From Clostridiales bacterium UBA6114 (lineage in GTDB: Bacteria > Bacillota > Clostridia > Oscillospirales > Butyricicoccaceae), in assembly GCA_002423435.1 (NCBI GenBank), contig DIWE01000036.1, forward strand, positions 263,684 through 327,683: a stretch of 64,000 nt of DNA, in the 5' to 3' direction. Below are positions 58,474-64,000 of this stretch, piece by piece; within the stretch, counting starts at the first letter, position 1; each line of letters opens with the position of its first letter. A model generated the notes under the pieces. It had not been told where the DNA came from. It did not search any database and saw only the letters and a list, made by a program, of their open reading frames with translations. The position numbers were made by a program, and so were the translations under genes.

Positions 58474-60297
58474 ATGGATTTAGACGCGCTGCATCAAAAA
58501 GCGCTGGAGCTTCCCAAAAAGCCGGGCGTCTATATCATGAAGGATCTGTCCGGCGAGGTGATATACGTCGGCAAATCGAAAATTCTCAAAAACAGGGTGA
58601 CGCAGTATTTTCAGAGGGGCGCCTCCCACACCCCGAAGACGGCGCACATGGTATCAAAGGTTTCGGATTTCGACATCATTGTGACCGGCACGGAGTTCGA
58701 GGCGCTTGTGCTCGAGTGCTCGCTGATAAAGCGCCACCGCCCGCGCTACAACATCCTGCTCAAAGACGACAAGGGCTATCCGTATATAAGGCTCCCCGTT
58801 GCGGAAGACTACCCGCGTATGACGATCGCGCGAAAGCCGCTAAAGGACGGCGCGCGCTACTTCGGGCCGTACAGCGGCAGGCGCTCGGCGCGCCTCGCGA
58901 TTTCCGCCGTGTGCGAAATATTGAAGCTTCCGACCTGCGCGAGGAAATTCCCGCGGGAGATCGGGAAATCGCGGCCCTGCTTAAACCGGCACCTAAACCG
59001 GTGCATCGGCGTCTGCGCGGGGGATGTAACGGCAGACGAGTACCGCGCGCGGATCCGCGAGGCGGTCGACCTTCTCGAGGGCAAGCTCGACTCGCTTATA
59101 AGGGACCTTTCTGAAAGCATGGAGAAGGCTTCGGAAAATCTGGAATTTGAAAAGGCGGCGGCCATCCGGGACAGGCTCCGGGCCGTCTCGGGCCTCAATG
59201 TAAAGCAGAAGGTGACCTCGGGCGCCTTTTCCGATCTGGACGTCGTCGCATACCGGCAGGGCGAGCTTTTGGGATGCGTCGTCGCACTGCACTATATCGA
59301 GGGCGCGTTGCTTGAGAAGGAGCTGCAGTTTTTCACCGACGCAAGCGAGCCCGACGCGCCGGAGGTATTGTCCGGCTTCATAAAGCAATATTACGGGGCG
59401 CGGCAGGTGTCGCCGCGCGACATCCTTCTGTCGCACGAGCTTCCCGACCAGGAGGTGCTCTCCGAATGGCTTTCGGAGCTTTCGGGGCACAAGGTGTCGG
59501 TCGGCGTGCCGCAGAAGGGGAAAAAACGCGCGTTTGTCAAGCTGGCGCTTCAAAACGCCGAGGAAGAGCTCGCCTTAAAGGAAAACGAAAAGGAACGCGC
59601 GTCCAAATCGCTCCTTTTGCTTTCCGAGCTCTTGGGGCTTGAAAACGTCGACAGGATCGAGGCTTACGACATTTCGAACACCGCGGGGGCGGACACGACG
59701 GGCTCGATGGTGGTGTTTGAGGGGGCAAAGCCGAAAAAAAGCGACTACCGGAAGTTTAAGATCAAAACCGTCGAAGGGCAGGACGACTACGGCGCGATGA
59801 AAGAGGTCTTGCGCCGCCGGTTTTCCGAATATCAGGCGGGCTCGGAAAAATTCCGTGAATTGCCCTCCCTTCTTCTGATCGACGGGGGGCAGGGGCATGC
59901 CCGCGCGGCAGAGGCCGTCCTTTCGGAGCTTGCGATCGACCTTCCGGTTTACGGAATGGTCAAGGACGACCACCACAGGACAAGGGCGCTTGTCACATCC
60001 GACGGCCGCGAGCTCGGCATCCGGGCGACGCCCGTCCTGTTCTCGCTGATCGGTAGGATCCAGGAGGAGGCCCACCGCTTCGCGATTTCCTACCACCGCA
60101 CGCTCAGGGCGAAGAGGGGGTATTCCTCCGAGCTTTCGCAGATACCGGGCATCGGGGAAAAGAGGCGGGAGAAGCTGCTCGATCGGTTCGGATCGCTCCG
60201 TAAGATCAGGGAAGCGTCCCTGGAGGAGCTCTGTGAAGCGTTGCCCGCCGGGGCGGCCGGGGTGGTTTACAACTATTTTCATCAGAACGGGGAATGA
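58474..60297 (+). CDS. uvrC: Excinuclease ABC subunit C
   Basis: The dual-incision nuclease of nucleotide excision repair. It has 607 residues. The GIY-YIG domain for 3' incision begins PGVYIMKDLSGEVIYVGKS near residue 17. The UVR motif NLEFEKAAAIRDRLRA near 212 binds UvrB. The RNase-H-like 5'-incision domain has IEAYDISNTAGADTTGSMVV near 398 and LLIDGGQGH near 470. C-terminal helix-hairpin-helices include SQIPGIGEKRREKLLDRFG. ATG 58474 has GGAAAGGG upstream. Confidence 0.95.
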   Translation: MDLDALHQKALELPKKPGVYIMKDLSGEVIYVGKSKILKNRVTQYFQRGASHTPKTAHMVSKVSDFDIIVTGTEFEALVLECSLIKRHRPRYNILLKDDKGYPYIRLPVAEDYPRMTIARKPLKDGARYFGPYSGRRSARLAISAVCEILKLPTCARKFPREIGKSRPCLNRHLNRCIGVCAGDVTADEYRARIREAVDLLEGKLDSLIRDLSESMEKASENLEFEKAAAIRDRLRAVSGLNVKQKVTSGAFSDLDVVAYRQGELLGCVVALHYIEGALLEKELQFFTDASEPDAPEVLSGFIKQYYGARQVSPRDILLSHELPDQEVLSEWLSELSGHKVSVGVPQKGKKRAFVKLALQNAEEELALKENEKERASKSLLLLSELLGLENVDRIEAYDISNTAGADTTGSMVVFEGAKPKKSDYRKFKIKTVEGQDDYGAMKEVLRRRFSEYQAGSEKFRELPSLLLIDGGQGHARAAEAVLSELAIDLPVYGMVKDDHHRTRALVTSDGRELGIRATPVLFSLIGRIQEEAHRFAISYHRTLRAKRGYSSELSQIPGIGEKRREKLLDRFGSLRKIREASLEELCEALPAGAAGVVYNYFHQNGE

Positions 60298-60300
60298 CCG

Positions 60301-60852
60301 ATGAGAGTCATCAGCGGAACGGCAAAGGGAAGGAAACTGATTTCCGTTTCCGGCATGGACACGAGGCCGACGACCGACAGGGTCAAGGAATCCATTTTCA
60401 ACATCATCCAGTTTGACATTGAGGGCGCGAGGGTCTTAGACCTGTTCGCCGGAACGGGTCAGATGGGCATCGAGGCCTTAAGCCGCGGAGCCAAAAGCGC
60501 TGTTTTTGTGGATGTCCGTGAGGAGTGCGTGAAGACGATTCAAAAAAATCTTCAGGCGACGGGCTTTTCGGAAAAAACGAGGGTCGTAAAGTCGGATTAC
60601 AGAAGCTTTATTTCGGAAGGACTGAAAGGGGCGTTCGACCTTGTTTTTCTTGACCCGCCGTACAAAGGAGCGCTGTTAAATGATGCAATTCGGCTTTCAA
60701 CAGGATTTGACATCCTTTATACCCATGGTATAATATTATGCGAAAGCGGTTCGAAAGAGGAACTGCCCGACGTTTCCGCACCCTATGAAAAGGGCAGGGA
60801 ATACCGTTACGGGAACACCAAAATCACGCTTTATACAAAGACAGGTGGATAA
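60301..60852 (+). CDS. rsmD: 16S rRNA (guanine966-N2)-methyltransferase RsmD
   Basis: A SAM-dependent methyltransferase acting on G966 of 16S rRNA. It has 183 residues with MRVISGTAKGRKLISVSG and RPTTDRVKESIFNII at the N-terminus, SAM motif VLDLFAGTGQMGIEALSRGA near 45 and catalytic motif DLVFLDPPYKGAL near 118. It is directly followed by coaD with no gap, the standard rsmD–coaD pairing. Confidence 0.95.
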   Translation: MRVISGTAKGRKLISVSGMDTRPTTDRVKESIFNIIQFDIEGARVLDLFAGTGQMGIEALSRGAKSAVFVDVREECVKTIQKNLQATGFSEKTRVVKSDYRSFISEGLKGAFDLVFLDPPYKGALLNDAIRLSTGFDILYTHGIILCESGSKEELPDVSAPYEKGREYRYGNTKITLYTKTGG

Positions 60853-61341
60853 ATGAAAATAGCAGTTTATCCCGGAAGCTTCGATCCGGTCACCTGCGGA
60901 CATCTAGACATCATAGAGCGCGCCTCAAGGCTTTTTGACACGCTGATTGTTGCGGTCATGGCAAACCGGGAAAAAATGCCGCTCTTTACGGCGGAGGAAC
61001 GGGTTTTAATGCTTTCAAGGGTGACCTCGCGGTTTGAAAACGTGAAGGTGACGCACTTTGACGGACTTCTCGCGGAGTATGCGCGGGAAAACGGCGCGTC
61101 CACAATTGTAAAGGGGCTCAGGGCCGTTTCCGATTTTGAGTATGAATTCCAGATGGCGATGGTCAATAAAAAATTAAACCCCGGGCTTGACACGGTTTTT
61201 CTGATGACCTGCGAAAACTACATGTATTTAAGCTCCAGGGTCGTAAAAGCCGTCGGCATATACGGAGGAGATCTCTCCGAATTTGTGCCCCGGGAAATTG
61301 TGGACGAGATATCCGAAAAGCTCTCAGTCAGGAGGAAGTAG
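60853..61341 (+). CDS. coaD: Pantetheine-phosphate adenylyltransferase
   Basis: The penultimate step of CoA synthesis, adenylating 4'-phosphopantetheine. The 162-residue nucleotidyltransferase fold has GSFDPVTCGHLDIIERA near residue 8 (the T/HxGH motif), GLRAVSDFEYEFQMAMVNKKL near 88 and YLSSRVVKAVGIYGGDLSEFVP (around 125-145, ISSTxVK-like). Its last codons form the 5' arm of a perfect hairpin that begins the repeated leader element. Confidence 0.96.
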   Translation: MKIAVYPGSFDPVTCGHLDIIERASRLFDTLIVAVMANREKMPLFTAEERVLMLSRVTSRFENVKVTHFDGLLAEYARENGASTIVKGLRAVSDFEYEFQMAMVNKKLNPGLDTVFLMTCENYMYLSSRVVKAVGIYGGDLSEFVPREIVDEISEKLSVRRK

Positions 61342-61473
61342 TGTGATTTCTCACACTACTATAGATCAAAGGCGTGCCGCTCGCCGAAAAGCGGCAACCG
61401 CGGCACATGCCAAAACCTCCATTCGCTTGGGAGGTTTTTGATAATTGGTATGTCTGCGGAGCGAATGGAGGTT
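61337..61473 (+). ncRNA. Structured leader element, first tandem copy after coaD
   Basis: Hairpin AGTAGTGTGA-TTTC-TCACACTACT (61337-61360). The core GGCGTGCCGC ... GCGGCACATGCC (61371-61411) encloses CTCGCCGAAAAGCGGCAACC. In the bistable part, AACCTCC (61414-61420) can pair with GGAGGTT at 61430-61436 or, as AACCTCCATTCGCT, with AGCGAATGGAGGTT at 61460-61473. In this copy the freed ribosome site is followed by GTG-TGA, a start codon directly followed by a stop. Confidence 0.55.
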
Positions 61474-61611
61474 CGTGTGAAAAATCACACGAACCATAGA
61501 TAAAAGGCGTGCCGCTCGCCGAAAGCGGCAACCGCGGCACATGCCGATAACCTCCATTCGCTTGGGAGGTTTTTGATAATTGGTATGTCTGCGGAGCGAA
61601 TGGAGGTTATT
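61470..61611 (+). ncRNA. Structured leader element, second tandem copy, with bistable Shine–Dalgarno hairpin
   Basis: Hairpin GGTTCGTGTGA-AAAA-TCACACGAACC (61470-61495) shares its first bases with the previous copy's last stem. The core is 61506-61545. TAACCTCCATTCGCT (61548-61562) pairs either with GGAGGTT at 61565-61571 or with AGCGAATGGAGGTTA (61595-61609). The latter contains the true ribosome site (61602-61606) of the gene at 61612. It is nearly identical to copy one apart from one deleted A and the CC-AAA/CC-GAT linker. Confidence 0.6.
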
Positions 61612-62088
61612 ATGGCGGGTGGCGTGGAAGAACTTATAAATTCGCTTTATGAAATGGTTCAGGATGCATGGATGATTCCCCTTGGCGGCGACAAGTGCAT
61701 CATTGAAAAGGAAAAGGTTCTCGATATCCTTGACGAAGTTATCGCGGTTTTGCCGAACGATCTGAAAATGGCCCGCGATATTGTGGAGAAACGAAACGAT
61801 GTGATTCTCTCGGGCAAACGGGAGTCGGAAGCGATCAGAAGACAGGCCGAGGAACAGGCGCGCGCGATGCTTTCGGAAAGCGAGATTGTCCAGGAGGCAA
61901 GAAAAAAGGCAAACGACATCATTACGGCCGCGAGGACCCGGTCCCAGGAGCTTCGCAAGGCGGCAAACGACTACTGCGAGGATTCGCTCAAACGGACGGA
62001 GGAAGCCGTCGCCAAGGCACTGGATGAGATCAAAACGTCCAGGCAGGAATTCAGAAACGCGGCCATAAAAGCGGCAAAGCAGGATTAG
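61612..62088 (+). CDS. Coiled-coil protein, ATPase-subunit-like, hypothetical
   Basis: A 158-residue protein, MAGGVEELINSLYEMVQDAW.... The first 55 residues resemble the short N-terminal region of Clostridia proteins found after coaD. About 60-150 is a highly charged, Ala/Glu/Lys/Arg-rich helix (KRESEAIRRQAEEQARAML) of the V-type ATPase subunit E/F0F1 b or DivIVA-associated type. No enzymatic motif is visible. The start is the ATG ten bases after the leader-sequestered GGAGG. A strong terminator follows, so this is a one-gene unit or the end of the coaD unit. Confidence 0.75.
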   Translation: MAGGVEELINSLYEMVQDAWMIPLGGDKCIIEKEKVLDILDEVIAVLPNDLKMARDIVEKRNDVILSGKRESEAIRRQAEEQARAMLSESEIVQEARKKANDIITAARTRSQELRKAANDYCEDSLKRTEEAVAKALDEIKTSRQEFRNAAIKAAKQD

Positions 62089-62102
62089 ACCGATTTGACG
62101 GT

Positions 62103-62141
62103 AAAGGGGCGCGTCCATCCGGGAGGTGGACGCGCCCCTTT
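62103..62141 (+). terminator. Rho-independent terminator
   Basis: AAAGGGGCGCGTCCA-TCCGGGAGG-TGGACGCGCCCCTTT. A 15-base-pair stem with A and T flanks, directly after the coiled-coil gene. Confidence 0.85.
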
Positions 62142-62340
62142 CGGACGTTATTCGACCCTATGCGCCGGGTTTTATTGTAAGCCCGACGTATTTTTTTGTT
62201 CAAATTTGGAAAATTATACTTAATTGCAGACCAAAACAGACGAAAAAAGAGAACATCGAACATATGTTTTATATTTCTGTTTTTACAGGAAAATGTCAAA
62301 AAAAAGCCGTTTTGCACTGAAAAAAATTCTAAATTTAGTA

Positions 62341-62394
62341 TTGCAATTTTGGCTGTCGATGCTATAATTGAAAGCACAGTGGTGGAATGTGGGG
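62341..62394 (+). promoter_or_regulatory. mra promoter with MraZ-type repeats
   Basis: TTGCAA (62341-62346), 16 bases, then TATAAT (62363-62368). Just downstream, TGGTG (62380-62384) and TGGGG (62390-62394) are separated by five bases, matching the TGGGN-N5-TGGGN spacing of MraZ operators. The 62142-62340 stretch before it is AT-rich with nothing else recognisable. Confidence 0.65.
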
Positions 62395-62450
62395 AATTAG
62401 ACCACAGATGAACACTAAACGATCAGGAGCAGGACGGGAGGGTGGTCTTT

Positions 62451-62864
62451 GTGACGGGCGAGTTTCAGCATACGATCGACGCAAAGGGACGCCTCTTCGT
62501 TCCCGCAAAATTCCGTGAGGAGCTCGGCGACCGCTTTGTCGTCACAAAGGGCCTTGACAACTGCCTTTTCGTTTACTCCAAGGAGAACTGGGACACGCTG
62601 GAGGAAAAAATACGCGCGCTTCCGCTTTCGAAAGCAAACCTGCAGCGTTTCTTTCTTTCGAGCGCAATTGAATGCGAGCTTGATTCCCAGGGGAGGATCC
62701 TGATCCCCCAAAGCCTGCGCGACCACGCGTTTCTCACGAGGGAAGCCACCGTAATCGGCGTTTCCTCGCGCGCCGAGATCTGGGACATGAAGCGCTGGGG
62801 CGAGTACAACAGTGCCATGACCTCCGATAAGATTGCGGAAGCCATGGACGAGATCGGATTTTAA
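62451..62864 (+). CDS. mraZ: Transcriptional regulator MraZ
   Basis: A 137-residue AbrB-like regulator of the division/cell-wall cluster. It carries two SpoVT/AbrB-type repeats: GEFQHTIDAKGRLFVPAKFR near residue 3 and CELDSQGRILIPQSLRDHA near 75, each with the family DxKGR/DSQGR turn. GTG 62451 is chosen because GGGAGGG lies eight bases upstream. It is likely autoregulated through the TGGTG/TGGGG repeats. rsmH follows directly. Confidence 0.95.
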   Translation: MTGEFQHTIDAKGRLFVPAKFREELGDRFVVTKGLDNCLFVYSKENWDTLEEKIRALPLSKANLQRFFLSSAIECELDSQGRILIPQSLRDHAFLTREATVIGVSSRAEIWDMKRWGEYNSAMTSDKIAEAMDEIGF

Positions 62865-62865
62865 G

Positions 62866-63798
62866 ATGGACTTTGGGCATATGCCGGTGATGCTTTCCGA
62901 GTGCGTCGAGGTGCTTTTGATAAAGCCCGACGGCGTTTACGCAGATGCGACGACGGGAGGCGGCGGACACTCGTTTGAAATCGCAAAGCGGCTTAAATCG
63001 GGCAGGCTTTTCTGTTTAGACCGCGACGAGGACGCCATCGGCGCCGCGCGGGAGAAGCTTTCCGGTTTTTCCGACCGGGTTACTTTCCTGAAAAGCAATT
63101 TCGGGAATCTGAAGGCGGCGCTTTACGATGCCGGATGTCTGATGCTCGACGGCATACTCTTCGACCTCGGCGTATCCTCCTATCAGCTCGATCGCGCAGA
63201 TCGCGGTTTTTCCTATATGGCCGACGGGCCTCTCGACATGCGGATGGACCAGGGTCAGGCGCTTAAGGCATACGACGTGGTAAACGGATGGCCGGAGGAA
63301 GAAATCTCCCGCATCCTTTTCGAGTACGGCGAGGAGCGCTATGCAAGACGGATCGCGTCCGCGATCATCAGAGAGAGGGAAGTCGCGCCCATAAAAACGA
63401 CCGCCGCGCTTTCCGAAATCATCCGCGCGGCGATGCCCGCTTCGTCAAGACGCGAAAAACAGCACCCGGCGAAGCGAAGCTTCCAGGCGATCAGGATCGC
63501 GGTAAACTCCGAGCTAGACGAGGTCAAAAACGCGGTCACTGACGCATCCGGGCTTCTGAACCCCGGGGGAAGGATTGCGGTTATTACGTTTCATTCACTC
63601 GAGGATCGGATCGTCAAGACGATTTTTACGGAAAAAAGCAAGGGCTGCGTTTGCCCGCCGGATTTTCCCGTTTGCGTATGCGGGAGGAAGCCGGAGCTGA
63701 AAATCATAAACAGGAAGCCGCTCCTGCCGTCGGAGCGGGAACTTCGGGAAAATCCGCGTTCCAGGAGCGCAAAGCTCCGGATTGCGGAACGGATATAG
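62866..63798 (+). CDS. rsmH: 16S rRNA (cytosine1402-N4)-methyltransferase RsmH
   Basis: Methylates N4 of C1402 in 16S rRNA. It has 310 residues. FGHMPVMLSECVEVLLIKPDG is the usual N-terminus, with the SAM site ADATTGGGGHSFEI near 27, FDLGVSSYQLDRADRGFSY near 102 and AIRIAVNSELDEVKNA near 210. The extended C-terminus has the Cys-rich CVCPPDFPVCVCGRKPEL. The ATG lies one base after the mraZ stop, so it is translationally coupled. Confidence 0.96.
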   Translation: MDFGHMPVMLSECVEVLLIKPDGVYADATTGGGGHSFEIAKRLKSGRLFCLDRDEDAIGAAREKLSGFSDRVTFLKSNFGNLKAALYDAGCLMLDGILFDLGVSSYQLDRADRGFSYMADGPLDMRMDQGQALKAYDVVNGWPEEEISRILFEYGEERYARRIASAIIREREVAPIKTTAALSEIIRAAMPASSRREKQHPAKRSFQAIRIAVNSELDEVKNAVTDASGLLNPGGRIAVITFHSLEDRIVKTIFTEKSKGCVCPPDFPVCVCGRKPELKIINRKPLLPSERELRENPRSRSAKLRIAERI

Positions 63799-63813
63799 AA
63801 AGGAGGAAATGTG

Positions 63814-64000
63814 ATGCAGCGGGCAACAAGGGAAAGCGTTGCTTACGATTATGCAAGGTTCGACAACAGAAGATCCGTCCGAAAGGCCGTTGAGGTTTCG
63901 CAGAAACAGCGTGCAAAGCCCGTCAAAAAGAAAAAAAGCATCATATCGTTCTCCGTTGTGTTTACCTATTTCACGGTTCTTTTTATCTCGGGCGTCATCG
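63814..64000 (+). CDS. ftsL: Cell-division protein FtsL-like, 3' end outside window
   Basis: The first 62 codons are visible: MQRATRESVAYDYARFDNRR, then a basic stretch (KPVKKKKS) and the start of a membrane helix (IISFSVVFTYFTVLFISG). This is the layout of FtsL-type proteins, which recruit FtsQ and FtsB to the septum, and the position after rsmH is standard. AGGAGG lies before the ATG. The product is cut by the window edge. Confidence 0.75.
   Translation, partial: MQRATRESVAYDYARFDNRRSVRKAVEVSQKQRAKPVKKKKSIISFSVVFTYFTVLFISGVI

Noticed and set aside
61337..61611. CRISPR-like tandem repeat
   Set aside because: Only two long units with internal palindromes and no spacers; they are leader elements, not CRISPR repeats.

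Overview
The window looks like the chromosome of an anaerobic, spore-forming Clostridia-type Bacillota. I infer this from the gene order yqfC–yqfD–phoH–ybeY–dgkA–era–yqzL–recO, the sporulation genes yqfC, yqfD and ylbJ, a GerMN lipoprotein, a glmS ribozyme, an S-layer (SLH) protein, the mraZ–rsmH–ftsL division cluster, and frequent TTG/GTG starts behind GGAGG ribosome sites. The genus cannot be told. Most of the window is fairly GC-rich by eye. About 25.6–35.1 kb is visibly more AT-rich and looks acquired.

Layout. 1–7.1 kb: end of an ABC permease-like gene, an AI-2E-type exporter, a DNA glycosylase, DUF1858, trmK, Nif3 and rqcH. 7.2–19.2 kb: a sigma-54 regulator with a PrpR-type sensor domain diverges from an operon for a tripartite tricarboxylate transporter (TctC, TctB, TctA), a citrate-lyase-type complex (CitC, CitD, CitE, CitF), a CoA-acylating semialdehyde dehydrogenase and an iron alcohol dehydrogenase. 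A -24/-12 promoter and an upstream palindrome lie between them. 19.3–25.6 kb: AEC transporter, ribozyme-controlled glmS, SLH protein and guaA. 25.7–35.1 kb: VbhA/Fic toxin–antitoxin pair, a DauR-like regulator, a complete peptide ABC transporter and an M20 amidohydrolase, with matching promoters and operators ahead of the last two units. 35.3–49.7 kb: rodA, tsaE–tsaB–rpiB, upp, a folate/methionine pair, a D,D-carboxypeptidase, ComEA-like protein, response regulator–kinase–GerMN lipoprotein, metY and ylbJ. 49.9–58 kb: the sporulation/PhoH/Era/RecO/MutS2 run. 58–64 kb: a Crh-like HPr, uvrC, rsmD, coaD, a coiled-coil protein, mraZ, rsmH and ftsL (cut by the window end).

Two things stand out. First, a structured RNA-like leader with the core CG-CTCGC-N8/10-AACC-[G/A]-CG, closed by a stem whose sequence changes by compensation, occurs at four loci, five copies in all, each just upstream of a + strand gene. 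At yqfC and at the gene after coaD it is followed by a bistable hairpin in which one 5' arm can pair with a decoy Shine–Dalgarno or with the real one. Second, the citrate-lyase-type operon carries a malonate/methylmalonate-semialdehyde dehydrogenase and an alcohol dehydrogenase that ordinary citrate fermentation does not need. This suggests cleavage of a 3-hydroxy-dicarboxylate into acetate and a semialdehyde.

The window also holds several unrelated palindromic, MITE-like elements. Three of them sit exactly at gene 3' ends and overlap or duplicate the stop codon. No rRNA, tRNA, CRISPR array, intact insertion sequence or prophage was seen.
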